Origin: Xanthobacteraceae bacterium
GTDB taxonomy: Bacteria > Pseudomonadota > Alphaproteobacteria > Rhizobiales > Xanthobacteraceae
Direction of reading: 5' to 3'
DNA length: 62,014 bases
Assembly: GCA_019752575.1 (NCBI GenBank)
Contig: JAIELW010000021.1
Coordinates: 1-62,014 of the forward strand
The position numbers and the translations under genes were made by a program. The notes below the pieces were generated by a model, which was given only the letters and a program-made list of their open reading frames with translations, searched no databases and was not told where the DNA came from. Each line of letters starts with the position of its first letter. Within the stretch, counting starts at the first letter, position 1. Below, in pieces: positions 51,894-60,369 of this stretch.

Positions 51894-52283
51894 ATGGCCG
51901 CCGACACCCAAATGCCGATCCTCGTCGTCGATGACTACAAGACGATGATCCGGATCATTCGCAACCTTCTGAAGCAACTCGGCTTCGAGGACGTGGATGA
52001 GGCTGCCGACGGCAAGGAAGCCCTGGGTAAACTCAAGGAAAAGAAATACGGCCTCGTCATCTCCGACTGGAACATGGAGCCGATGACCGGCTACGAGCTG
52101 CTGCGCGAAGTCCGCGCGGACCCCAATCTGGCCAAGACGCCGTTCATCATGGTCACTGCCGAGTCGAAGACCGAGAACGTCGTCGCCGCGAAGAAGGCCG
52201 GCGTAAACAACTACATCGTCAAGCCGTTCAACGCAGCCACCTTGAAAAACAAGATCGACTCCGTTTTCACGCCAGCCGCGTAA
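51894..52283 (+). CDS. cheY: Chemotaxis response regulator CheY
   Basis: 129 residues from the ATG at 51894. Single receiver domain: acid pair D13-D14, phospho-acceptor D58 (VISDWNMEPMTG), T88 (MVTAE) and K110 (IVKPF). It signals to the flagellar switch when phosphorylated by CheA, which is not in the window. 22 bases upstream of the cheZ start, so a cheY-cheZ pair. Confidence 0.93.
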   Translation: MAADTQMPILVVDDYKTMIRIIRNLLKQLGFEDVDEAADGKEALGKLKEKKYGLVISDWNMEPMTGYELLREVRADPNLAKTPFIMVTAESKTENVVAAKKAGVNNYIVKPFNAATLKNKIDSVFTPAA

Positions 52284-52305
52284 AACGAATCTACCCGAGC
52301 CGGGC

Positions 52306-52950
52306 ATGGGGATTTCAGAGAACACCGAGCTGGAGAACGAACTCCGCAAAATCGCGGATTACATCGTCACGCTCCGCCGCGAGATCGCCGTGTTGCAGGC
52401 GAACGAAATGCACATGCAGAAGATTCCGGCGGCGGGCCAGGAACTGGCCGCGGTCGTTTCCTCGACCGAAGGCGCCACCAACGAAATCATGGCGATCGCC
52501 GAGAACGTGCTCTCAGCCGATGCGAGCGACCCAGAAGCGTACAAAGCCTTCGTCGACAAGGAAATGATGGCGCTGTTCGAGACCTGCGCATTCCAGGATC
52601 TCACCGGCCAGCGCATTTCGCGCGTGGTGAAGACGCTCGAGCATATCGAAGCGCGCGTGTCGCGCTTTGCCACCTACACCCGTGTGAAGGACGAAGCCGG
52701 CCATGCGAATGAGAAGGAAGCCGAAGCCGCCGCGCGCCGCGAGAAGCTTCTCCTGAACGGTCCTCCATCGCCGACGAAGGCAATAGCCAGCCGGATATCG
52801 ACCGGCTGCTCGCGAGCCTCAGAAACAGCTAGTGGTCCGGTGCTGACATTCGTCAGTTCCTCCGCCGGTTCTTTCACGAATGTCAGAACCAAAGGATCAC
52901 TAGCCAAAAAATATTCTGGCTTTTGTCCTTTCGTAGCCGACGTTCGCTAA
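52306..52950 (+). CDS. cheZ: CheZ-family phosphatase with a frameshifted C-terminus
   Basis: The N-terminal 152 residues form the CheZ helical hairpin; CAFQDLTGQRISRVV holds the catalytic D98 and Q102, spaced as D143/Q147 of E. coli CheZ. After LLLNGPP (about 52760) the annotated frame has no family character. In the other frame the sequence reads IADEGNSQPDIDRLLASLRNS followed by TAG at 52830-52832. This resembles the C-terminal CheY-binding peptide. A one-base deletion near 52757-52775 would explain it. As it stands the protein lacks this peptide and runs into a palindrome. Confidence 0.85.
   Translation: MGISENTELENELRKIADYIVTLRREIAVLQANEMHMQKIPAAGQELAAVVSSTEGATNEIMAIAENVLSADASDPEAYKAFVDKEMMALFETCAFQDLTGQRISRVVKTLEHIEARVSRFATYTRVKDEAGHANEKEAEAAARREKLLLNGPPSPTKAIASRISTGCSRASETASGPVLTFVSSSAGSFTNVRTKGSLAKKYSGFCPFVADVR
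52829..52903. repeat. Palindromic element, family A, second copy
   Basis: CTAGTGGTCC at the left and GGATCACTAG at the right, with GCTGACATTCGT / ACGAATGTCAG inside. Copy of 36486-36561. The ancestral cheZ stop (52830-52832) is inside its left arm. Confidence 0.75.
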
Positions 52951-52965
52951 CGACGTGCGGCAGCC

Positions 52966-53862
52966 CTACCAGTGCAAGCGGCGCATCATGCCGACAGGCC
53001 AGGCTGCCTGTTCGGCGAAAATTTCGCCTGCGCGATTTTTTTCTTCCGAGAAATCTTCGGCGTGAATGCCGCCGGTGATGAACAGGCAGTCGATGCCCTG
53101 CAAAGCCGCGCCCTTTAGATCGGTACGCGCGCCGTCGCCGATCGCGAGCATCTCTTCTTTCCTGATTTTCTCGCCGCGCATTTTCTCGGCGACCGCGACG
53201 ACTTGATCGTAGATCGGCGCATGCGGCTTACCGGCATAGATCGCCTTGCCGCCCATCTCTTCGTAAAGCATGGCAAGCGCGCCGGCACAGACGATCAGTT
53301 TGTCGCCGCGCTCGACTACAAGATCGGGGTTGGCGCAAAGCATCAGGATGTTGCGCGGGATCAGGCGCTCGAACATGGCGCGGTAATCTTCGGCGACCTC
53401 CACTTCGTCGTTAAAAGGACCCGTCACGACGACGATGTCGCATTCGTCTTCGCCCACCATCTTGTTCGGGAGGCCGTCGTAATTCGGCAAGTCGCGCGCA
53501 GGGCCGAGATGGAACAGCTTCGCCTCAGGGCGGGCTTCCAGTTCGGTACGCGCGACATCGCCGGAAGCGACGACGGTGTCGTAGCAGTCCGCGGGCACGC
53601 CCCACTTTGCGATCTGTTTCGCGACCACCACGCCGGGACGCGGCGCATTCGAAATCAGGATCACCGTCGCGCCGTTCTTGCGCGCGGTTTTCAGCGCCTC
53701 GCAGGCAGCCGGATAGGCCGCAACGCCGTTATGAACGACGCCCCAGACGTCGCTGAGCAGGAGCTTGTATTTGGGCGCGATCGTGCCGAAGCCGCTGAGC
53801 ACGGGCGGTAGCGCGGGAGAAAGATCGGGAGATTTATTTTTCACGGCGCGCGGGAGTCGCAC
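52966..53862 (-). CDS. TIGR01459-family HAD-IIA hydrolase
   Basis: 298 residues of the HAD superfamily, HAD-IIA type. The nucleophile loop reads LLLSDVWGVVHNG, that is D-V-W rather than D-x-D, as is usual in this family. VILISNAPRPG is motif II, and MLAIGDGARTDLKGAALQGID is the Lys/Asp metal region. Its substrate is probably a small phosphoester but is not established. Convergent with cheZ. Confidence 0.9.
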   Translation of the reverse strand: MRLPRAVKNKSPDLSPALPPVLSGFGTIAPKYKLLLSDVWGVVHNGVAAYPAACEALKTARKNGATVILISNAPRPGVVVAKQIAKWGVPADCYDTVVASGDVARTELEARPEAKLFHLGPARDLPNYDGLPNKMVGEDECDIVVVTGPFNDEVEVAEDYRAMFERLIPRNILMLCANPDLVVERGDKLIVCAGALAMLYEEMGGKAIYAGKPHAPIYDQVVAVAEKMRGEKIRKEEMLAIGDGARTDLKGAALQGIDCLFITGGIHAEDFSEEKNRAGEIFAEQAAWPVGMMRRLHW

Positions 53863-53901
53863 GAATGGCCGTGCGAAGCAAGCAAGCCTTTTCTATTATT
53901 G

Positions 53902-53970
53902 GCGCATGATCTTCTCTGAAAAGCATGTCCTCGGATCATGTCCGAGGACATGCTTTTCGGGGTCATGCGC
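53902..53970. repeat. Long palindrome between the HAD and EAL genes
   Basis: Perfect 18-bp arms GAAAAGCATGTCCTCGGA (53918-53935) / TCCGAGGACATGCTTTTC (53941-53958) around a 5-base loop. Imperfect extensions GCGCATGA / TCATGCGC bring it to 53902-53970. There is no T tract on the minus strand, so it is an intergenic repeat rather than a standard terminator. Its end touches the EAL gene stop. Confidence 0.8.
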
Positions 53971-55340
53971 TATGCGCGGCGGACCGTCCGCGAGGCGAGT
54001 TTGGAAATATCGTTCGGACGAGGGGCCGCCTCCGCAGGCATCTGTTCCGTTGCGGGAAATTCCGCAACCTCAGCCTTCAGAATATCCGAGCGGATCGGGC
54101 GTGGCGGTGCAAACAAGATCCCCTGCCCGAAGCCGAGATCGTAGTCGAGAAGATCGACCACCATGGCCTCGGTCTCGATTTTCTCCGCGATCAGGTCGAT
54201 GCCGTAGCGGCCCAAGAGATCGACGAGATCGGCGGGATGCACCTGTGCGCCGGTCTGCGGTACGCGGCCCAGAAGCAGCTCCGCAGAAATTTTCAGGTAG
54301 CGCACGCCGCGCTCGGCCATGGCCTGCGGATCGATATGCAGATCGCTGACGTGATCAATCGCGAAGCGGAAACCCTGATCGCGCAGCCGATGCAGGCTGT
54401 CGCGATAAACCGCGTTCGGCGAGCGGAAATCGTTCTGCGCGATCTCGATAAAGAGCGACGGCGCAATCGCCTTGTTGGCGTCGAGCGCGCTCATGATTGT
54501 GCTCATCGCCGCGCGATCCGAAAGCGTTTCCGGCGCGAGATTGAAAAAGATGCCGACGTCCTTGGATTTGGTCGCAAGCCTGCGGACGACCTGCAACGAC
54601 GAGTTCACGAGATTTTCGTCAAGCGGCAACACCGCGCCGCTCCTTCGCGCGGCATCGACGAAATACTTCGACTCGATCAGCTTGCCTTCGGGAAGACGCA
54701 GCCGCGATACCGCTTCGTAGAAGCGAACCTTGCGCTGCGGCAGCGTCACGATCGGCTGCAGGTGAACGTCGATCCGCTCGTTCGCGAGCGCGTCGCGGAT
54801 CAGCACCGCGACTTCGTTGTCCTTGAGTTGCCCGAGCGGATTTAACGAGTTGGGTTGTGCGATTGCGGCCTGCTGCGCCGGCCTTGCGCCGATTTCGGCT
54901 ACCGCCCTAGCGGCGGCTTCCGGCGACGCGCTGAAAAGCTGCTTCTGCGCGAGCAGGCTTTCGTGTTCGGTCACCGTTTTTGCGAGGTCTTCGACCAGAC
55001 CGGCGAGATCGCCGATCTCTTTCGCGAGCGGATCGGTGTGCGATTTCAAATCCTGCGAGGGCGCGGCTTCGAGCTTATCGATTCTGACATTCAATTCGCC
55101 GACCTGACGCGCGATGTCGGCGGCGGCGCGGGCAAGTCCCTCAAATCGCTCGTTCGTTTCCAGCCGGTCGCGCGAGCGTGCGGAAACCGATTCCACCGTC
55201 ATCAAACCGAACATGAGCGCGAGCGCGCAGAAGGCCGCTTCGACCGCGGTGATACCGGTGGCGTAATGCAATATCGCACCCGCGGACGCCGCGATCAGCG
55301 TCATGCAGAACGCTATGAAGAAAAAGCCTTTGCCGAACAT
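53970..55340 (-). CDS. Membrane protein with a degenerate EAL domain
   Basis: 456 residues. Two N-terminal helices (FFFIAFCMTLIAASAGAILH and AAFCALALMFGLMTV), a coiled coil (55-135), then an EAL domain from about 175 to 430. Catalytic residues are altered: EAVSRL (E209) stands for EALLR, FIEIAQND for the usual EITE, and DHVSD for DDFG. It probably has lost phosphodiesterase activity and may sense cyclic-di-GMP or act as a scaffold. Terminal region is low complexity. Function unknown. Confidence 0.82.
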   Translation of the reverse strand: MFGKGFFFIAFCMTLIAASAGAILHYATGITAVEAAFCALALMFGLMTVESVSARSRDRLETNERFEGLARAAADIARQVGELNVRIDKLEAAPSQDLKSHTDPLAKEIGDLAGLVEDLAKTVTEHESLLAQKQLFSASPEAAARAVAEIGARPAQQAAIAQPNSLNPLGQLKDNEVAVLIRDALANERIDVHLQPIVTLPQRKVRFYEAVSRLRLPEGKLIESKYFVDAARRSGAVLPLDENLVNSSLQVVRRLATKSKDVGIFFNLAPETLSDRAAMSTIMSALDANKAIAPSLFIEIAQNDFRSPNAVYRDSLHRLRDQGFRFAIDHVSDLHIDPQAMAERGVRYLKISAELLLGRVPQTGAQVHPADLVDLLGRYGIDLIAEKIETEAMVVDLLDYDLGFGQGILFAPPRPIRSDILKAEVAEFPATEQMPAEAAPRPNDISKLASRTVRRA

Positions 55341-55510
55341 CTCGCTGCCAGGAGCCCGCCACTCCTGCCGATCCGGGAGACCGTCCCCCGAATCTCCTTG
55401 CGAATCATAGGCGAAGCCCGACTCCCAAGGAAGCTCAACTGGAAATTGGCCGCAATCGCGTTACATTTGGCGCATCAGGGACGATGGGCATGACCGCAAG
55501 GAAAAACGAT

Positions 55511-56005
55511 ATGACCACCTTGATCCTCAACCGCCGCAACCTTCTCGCTGCTGGCGGCTCGGTTCTGGCAGTGGGTGCCTCCGGGCTCTTGCTGCCCGCC
55601 AGCGCGCAGGGTTTAGCGCCGACCGTGTCGATGCCGGGCGGAGCCAACAATTACCACAACCACAAGGGCGCACCGATCGTTGAGCGTATCGGCAAAGGCG
55701 GGTTCGTGATGTCGGGCACCGTGCGCCGCGCAGGTGACGGAGCGCCGCTGGCCAGACAGCGCATCCAGATCTGGGCGCATACGATCGAAGGGCAGGAGCA
55801 TGAGCCGCAAAGTCATGGCGCCACGCTCAGCGACAATAACGGCGCGTTCCGTCTTGAGATGCCGCAGATCATTCCCATCTTCGGCCAGCCGCACGGTCAC
55901 CTCGCCTATGACAGCGGGGAATTCAAAACCGTGTTTCTGCGCCCAATAATGCGGAGCGCGAAGGATACCAGTCTCGAGGCGCATTTCGTCTTGCAGCCGG
56001 CCTAA
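55511..56005 (+). CDS. Tat-exported intradiol dioxygenase-like protein
   Basis: 164 residues from the ATG at 55511; AAGGAAA (55498-55504) is 6 bases upstream. The signal NRRNLLAAGGSVLAVGASGLLL is twin-arginine type, cleaved near ASAQG. The mature part resembles an intradiol-dioxygenase/transthyretin-like beta sandwich (VMSGTVRRAGDGAPLARQRIQIWAH, and IFGQPHGHLAY with an HxH). The two Tyr iron ligands of true intradiol enzymes are not evident. Followed by a ferric-reductase-like membrane protein 7 bases away, likely the same operon. Confidence 0.72.
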   Translation: MTTLILNRRNLLAAGGSVLAVGASGLLLPASAQGLAPTVSMPGGANNYHNHKGAPIVERIGKGGFVMSGTVRRAGDGAPLARQRIQIWAHTIEGQEHEPQSHGATLSDNNGAFRLEMPQIIPIFGQPHGHLAYDSGEFKTVFLRPIMRSAKDTSLEAHFVLQPA

Positions 56006-56012
56006 CCACGCA

Positions 56013-56651
56013 GTGAACGAAAAGATGGCGGCGGCCCGTATTGCGATGATCTGGGCCGTCCTTGTAGCCGCGATCGGCGCGCCGATCGCACTGGCGGCGA
56101 CAAGTCCGTTTCTTCAATGGCACGATGCGATTTATATCGCGGCCTGCTTTGCCGGCATCATTGCGCTCGGGCTCTTGCTCGTTCAGCCCTTATTGATCAC
56201 CGGATATCTGCCGGGGCTGTCGGCTTTTCGCGCGCGCCGCGCGCATCACTGGGTCGGCGGCACACTGGTCGTGGCGATCATCGTCCATGTCGCGGGATTA
56301 TGGATCACCAGCCCGCCGGACATGCTGGACGCGCTTCTGTTTCGGTCGCCGACATTGTTCTCGCCCTTCGGCGTGGTGGCGATGTGGGCGATCTTCGCCA
56401 CAGCAACGCTCGCTCTATTCCGCCGCCGGCTCGGACTGCGAACGTGGCGCATCACGCATATGTCGCTTGCGGTGGTCATCGTCGGCGGCAGCGTCATCCA
56501 CGGAATGTTGATCGAGGGCACGATGGAGACGATGTCGAAGGCCGCGCTTTGTGCGCTCGTCGTCGCGGCGATCATCAAGGTCATGGTTGAGCTTTGGCCG
56601 CGGAAAAAGCCCGTGGCGACAAAAACAGAAAACGCATCTAATCCGCGCTAG
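56013..56651 (+). CDS. Ferric-reductase-like (MsrQ/FRD) heme membrane protein
   Basis: 212 residues with about six helices and a GTG start at 56013. Possible heme-b ligands are the His residues in RRAHHWVGG, IIVHVAGLW, RITHMSLAV and SVIHGMLIEG, spaced as in the ferric-reductase-like transmembrane domain. It is likely to pass electrons through the inner membrane to the exported partner encoded upstream. No flavin domain is seen on the chain. Confidence 0.8.
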   Translation: MNEKMAAARIAMIWAVLVAAIGAPIALAATSPFLQWHDAIYIAACFAGIIALGLLLVQPLLITGYLPGLSAFRARRAHHWVGGTLVVAIIVHVAGLWITSPPDMLDALLFRSPTLFSPFGVVAMWAIFATATLALFRRRLGLRTWRITHMSLAVVIVGGSVIHGMLIEGTMETMSKAALCALVVAAIIKVMVELWPRKKPVATKTENASNPR

Positions 56652-56688
56652 CAAATTGCTGGCGAAAAGGGCGTGACCATTCCTATCC

Positions 56689-56802
56689 TGTCATTCCGGG
56701 GCGCGAGCGGTAGCGAGCGAACCCGGAATCCAGGGTAACAAACCGATGCTTTGCTTTTGGCTCTGGATTCCGGATCGCGGCTTCGCCGCGTCCGGAATGA
56801 CA
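56689..56802. repeat. Palindromic element (TGTCATTCCGGGG type), second large copy
   Basis: TGTCATTCCGGGGCGCGAGC at the left and GCGTCCGGAATGACA at the right, with CGGAATCCAGGG / CTCTGGATTCCGG inside. Same family as 9853-9967. Beyond the 3' ends of two convergent genes. Confidence 0.85.
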
Positions 56803-56805
56803 AGA

Positions 56806-58149
56806 TTACTGAATCGACTTAATTACCTTGCCGAGCTTCTCGAAAATCTCGCCGATCTGGGCTTCCGAGACGATCAGCGGCGGGGAAACCGCGAGCGTGT
56901 CGCCCGCGGTCCGGATCATCATGCCGAGGTCGTGGAAGGCGTATTCGAGGGACTCGTAACCGCGCTTTCCGGGAAAGTCCTTGCGCGGCGCGAGGTCGAT
57001 CCCGCAGGTGAGGCCGACGCAGCGGATGTCGAGCACACCCGGCAGACTTTTGAGCGACATCGCGGTGTCGTACCAGAGCGGCTCCAGCTTCTTCGTCCGG
57101 TTGAAGAGATCTTCCTGCTTGTAGAGATCGAGTGTGGCCAGGCCCGCCGCGACCGCGAGCGGATGCGCGGAATAAGTGTAGCCGTGAAACAGTTCGATCA
57201 CGTGCTCCGGCCCCTTCATGAAGGCGTCGTAGATTCCTTTTCGCGCGATCACGCCACCCATCGGCACCGCGCCCGCGGTAACCCCCTTCGCGAACGTAAT
57301 CATGTCCGGCACGACGCCGTAGCGCTCGGCGGCGAAAGCGTAACCGAGACGGCCGTAGCCGGTGATGACTTCGTCGAAGATCAGAAGAATGCCGTACTTG
57401 TCGCAGATTTCGCGCAGCCGCTTCAGATAACCTTTCGGTGGCGGCAGCACGCCGGTCGAGCCCGACATCGGCTCGACGATGACGGCAGCAATGGTCGATG
57501 CGTCATGCAGCGCGACGAGATTTTCGAGCGCATCAGCACGCTCCGCGCCCCATTCCGGTTCGCCCTTCGTGAACGCCTGCTTCTCTCTGTTGTAGGTTGC
57601 GGGCAAATGATCGGTGCCCGCAAGCGCGGTGCCGAATTGTTTTCTGTTCGCGACCATGCCGCCGACGGAAATCCCGCCGAAGCCGACGCCGTGATAGCCG
57701 CGCTCGCGGCCGATGAGGCGCGTGCGCCCGGCGTTGCCGCTCACATTATGATAGGCGAGCGCGATTTTCAGCGCGGTATCGACCGCTTCCGATCCCGAAT
57801 TGCAGAAGAAGACGTGATCGAGATCGCCCGGAGCTAACTCCGCGATGCGGCTCGCCAGCGTGAACGCCCGCGGATGCGAGAACTGGAACGACGGCGCGAA
57901 GTCCATTTCGCCCGCCTGCTTGCGGATCGCTTCGACGATCGGCGCGCGATTATGACCGGGATTGATACACCAGAGCCCCGCAGCTGCATCGAGCACCTTG
58001 TGACCGTTCGCCGCGGTGTAGTGCATATCCTTCGCGCCGGTGACGAGGCGCGGGCGCTTCTTGAAGGCGCGGTTCGCGGTGAAGGGAACCCAGAACGCCT
58101 CTAAGTCGTTCGGGGCGTGCTTGGCATCTATGTCGTGGGCATAGGCCAT
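56806..58149 (-). CDS. Class III pyridoxal-phosphate aminotransferase (omega-amino acid:pyruvate type)
   Basis: 447 residues from the ATG at 58149 (MAYAHDIDAKHAPNDLEAFW); AAGGAG 6-8 bases upstream supports this over the in-frame ATG at 58284, which lies in a palindrome. PLP-binding elements: HVFFCNSGSEAVDTALKIAL, IFDEVITGYGRLG and MITFAKGVTAGAVPMGG with the Schiff-base Lys. AAGLWCINPGHN is typical of beta-alanine/omega-amino acid transaminases. Substrate is inferred only from family. Confidence 0.9.
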   Translation of the reverse strand: MAYAHDIDAKHAPNDLEAFWVPFTANRAFKKRPRLVTGAKDMHYTAANGHKVLDAAAGLWCINPGHNRAPIVEAIRKQAGEMDFAPSFQFSHPRAFTLASRIAELAPGDLDHVFFCNSGSEAVDTALKIALAYHNVSGNAGRTRLIGRERGYHGVGFGGISVGGMVANRKQFGTALAGTDHLPATYNREKQAFTKGEPEWGAERADALENLVALHDASTIAAVIVEPMSGSTGVLPPPKGYLKRLREICDKYGILLIFDEVITGYGRLGYAFAAERYGVVPDMITFAKGVTAGAVPMGGVIARKGIYDAFMKGPEHVIELFHGYTYSAHPLAVAAGLATLDLYKQEDLFNRTKKLEPLWYDTAMSLKSLPGVLDIRCVGLTCGIDLAPRKDFPGKRGYESLEYAFHDLGMMIRTAGDTLAVSPPLIVSEAQIGEIFEKLGKVIKSIQ

Positions 58150-58180
58150 GGGTATTGCTCCTTGAGGCCTGACTTTAACA

Positions 58181-58248
58181 GACCCCCACCCGCTCGCTAT
58201 CGCTCGCTTCCCTCCCCCGCTTGCGGGGGAGGGATTCAGGGTGGGGGC
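58181..58248. repeat. Palindromic element, copy of 18071-18138
   Basis: GACCCCCACCCGCTCGCTAT at the left and GGGATTCAGGGTGGGGGC at the right, with CCCTCCCCCGC / GCGGGGGAGGG hairpin. It lies upstream of the aminotransferase start. Confidence 0.85.
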
Positions 58249-58355
58249 AAGCGAACAAAGGGTTTGTTTACCCTGTTTTGGCACTCTGGCCCCTGAAATA
58301 GGGCGCTTCGGCTACCGGCGCCCGTAACCAGTCCGCGTCGAGGGGTCGCCCGGTA

Positions 58356-59786
58356 ATGGTAAGGAAAGACGGCTCGCAAGAGCCCAATTGCGTAAGCGTT
58401 GCGTCTGTCGCCGCCCGCATTCTCGTCATCGATCACGATCCGGCCACGCGCCGCCTGCTCGCAGCGGCGCTAGCGAGCGTCTCTACGCTGCCGCTCGAAA
58501 TCTTCGAGTCCGAACGCGCCGAAGACGGCATTGCGAGCGCGCGCGGAACTTCTTTCGGCGCCGCCGTGGTCTCGTTCGACCGCCGCGCGCTCTCCGCGAA
58601 CATGGAAATGGTCGCGAACTTGCGCGAAGCCGGCATTCACGGGCCGATCATCGCGACTTCTTCCACCGGCTCGGTTACAGCGGCGGTCGAAGCGATCCGC
58701 TCCGGCGTCAACGATTTCATCGTGAAGCCGTTTCAGCCCAAGGAATTCGCGCGCCGCATGCTTGCGCGCATGCGCGAATATGAATCGCATCGCGTCGCGA
58801 TCGCGCAGGTGCCCGCGCACGAAACGGATGAATCGTTCGAAGGTTTCATCGGCGCATCAAGCGCCATGAAAGAAGTCTATGCGCAGATCGAGCGCGTCGC
58901 TACCTCGAAAGCGCCGGTCTTCGTCACGGGCGAAAGCGGCACCGGCAAGGAAGTCTGCGCGGAAGCATTGCACATCCGCTCGCGCAATCATTCGGGACCG
59001 TTTATCGCGCTCAACTGCGGCGCGATCCCGAAGGAACTGATGGAAAGCGAAATCTTCGGCCACGTGAAAGGCGCCTTCACCTCCGCGCACGAAGATCGCG
59101 CGGGCGCCGCGGAACTCGCGAACGGCGGCACGCTGTTCCTCGACGAAATCTGCGAAATGGATTTCGCGCTGCAGTCGAAGCTCTTGCGCTTCATCCAGAC
59201 CGGCACCTTCCGCCGCGTCGGCGGCACGAAGGAGATGAAGGTCAACGTCCGTTTCGTCTGCGCGACCAATCGCGACCCGAAAGAAGAGGTCGCGGTCGGC
59301 CGCTTCCGCGAAGACTTATATTATCGTCTGCACGTGCTGCCGATGCATCTGCCGTCCTTACGCGAGCGCGGGGACGATATTCTCCTTCTCGCGCGCACGT
59401 TCCTCGCGCGTTTCGCGGAAGAAGAAGGCCGTCATTTCCACGGTTTCGATTCCGAAGCGGAAGCCGCGCTCATTTCCTATCGCTGGCCCGGAAACGTGCG
59501 CCAGCTTCAGAATGTGATCCGCCGCGTCGTCGTGCTGCATGACGGCGATCTCGTCACTGGCGCGATGCTCGATCTTCCGACAGGCAACACACACGAAGCC
59601 GCGCGAGACACCGGCCCGCTGCCGCGCACGGACAGCCCGTCGATCGACCCGTACTGGATGCAGGAACAGCGCATCATCGAGGAGGCGCTCGCCGCCTTCG
59701 ACGGCAACGCCCAGAAGGCTGCCGCCGCGCTGGAAATCGCGCCCTCCACGATCTACCGGAAGCTGCAGAGTTGGTCGGAGGATTGA
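58356..59786 (+). CDS. Sigma54-type response-regulator activator (NtrC/LuxO-like), GAFTSA variant
   Basis: 476 residues. A receiver domain (21-140) with D26/D28, phospho-acceptor D75 and K124; an AAA+ core with Walker A GESGTGKE (192-199) and Walker B GTLFLDEI (258-265); and a C-terminal Fis-type helix (AFDGNAQKAAAALEIAPSTIYRKL). The sigma54-contact loop reads GAFTSA (239-244) instead of GAFTGA. It would open sigma54 promoters when phosphorylated, but the loop change may reduce or alter sigma54 contact. No partner kinase is nearby. Confidence 0.9.
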   Translation: MVRKDGSQEPNCVSVASVAARILVIDHDPATRRLLAAALASVSTLPLEIFESERAEDGIASARGTSFGAAVVSFDRRALSANMEMVANLREAGIHGPIIATSSTGSVTAAVEAIRSGVNDFIVKPFQPKEFARRMLARMREYESHRVAIAQVPAHETDESFEGFIGASSAMKEVYAQIERVATSKAPVFVTGESGTGKEVCAEALHIRSRNHSGPFIALNCGAIPKELMESEIFGHVKGAFTSAHEDRAGAAELANGGTLFLDEICEMDFALQSKLLRFIQTGTFRRVGGTKEMKVNVRFVCATNRDPKEEVAVGRFREDLYYRLHVLPMHLPSLRERGDDILLLARTFLARFAEEEGRHFHGFDSEAEAALISYRWPGNVRQLQNVIRRVVVLHDGDLVTGAMLDLPTGNTHEAARDTGPLPRTDSPSIDPYWMQEQRIIEEALAAFDGNAQKAAAALEIAPSTIYRKLQSWSED

Positions 59787-59807
59787 TCTGCGGTCCGATC
59801 AATCATT

Positions 59808-59920
59808 CGTCGTCCCCGCGAAAGCGGGGACCCATAACCCCGGCATCGCTTACTAATTGAGGCGGGTGGTTATGGGTCCCGGCTCGCGCTCGGCTATCGC
59901 CTCGCTTGGCCGGGACGACG
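59808..59920. repeat. Palindromic element (CGTCGTCCCCGCG type), left copy
   Basis: Starts CGTCGTCCCCGCGAAAGCGG and ends CCGGGACGACG. It contains GGGACCCATAACCCC and a later GGTTATGGGTCCC. An inverted copy is at 60370-60476 on the other side of the DUF1304 gene, and a partial copy begins at 61992. Confidence 0.8.
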
Positions 59921-59996
59921 CGGAGTAACTTGCCGCCTTCGCCCCACTCCTTTAACACCGCGCCCATAGCGGCTTCCCGCCGCTTGGGGGCTTCTC

Positions 59997-60365
59997 ATGA
60001 CGCTTATTTCAAACATTCTGGTCGGCGTCGTCGCTGCGCTGCACGCATATTTCCTCGTGCTGGAAATGTTTTTCTGGACGCAGCCTTTGGGCCTGCGCGT
60101 CTTCAACATGACGCTGCAGAAGGCGCAGGATTCCGCCGTGCTCGCCGCGAACCAGGGCCTCTATAACGGCTTCCTCGCGGCCGGCCTGCTCTACGGCATC
60201 TTCGCGGCGAACGCGGCAGTCGGCTTCCAGTTCAAGGTGTTCTTTCTTCTCTGTGTGATCGTGGCCGGGCTTTACGGCGGCTACAGCGTCTCGCCGCGCA
60301 TTATCTACATTCAGGCGGTGCCGGCCGTGATCGCGCTGATCTTCGTGTGGATGGCGCATCGTTGA
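59997..60365 (+). CDS. DUF1304 family membrane protein
   Basis: 122 residues with about four helices. LISNILVGVVAALHAYFLVLEMFFW and NQGLYNGFLAAGLLYGI are the DUF1304 signature. Function unknown; often near transporters or stress genes. It sits between inverted copies of one palindromic element (59808-59920 and 60370-60476). Confidence 0.88.
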   Translation: MTLISNILVGVVAALHAYFLVLEMFFWTQPLGLRVFNMTLQKAQDSAVLAANQGLYNGFLAAGLLYGIFAANAAVGFQFKVFFLLCVIVAGLYGGYSVSPRIIYIQAVPAVIALIFVWMAHR

Positions 60366-60369
60366 CTTT

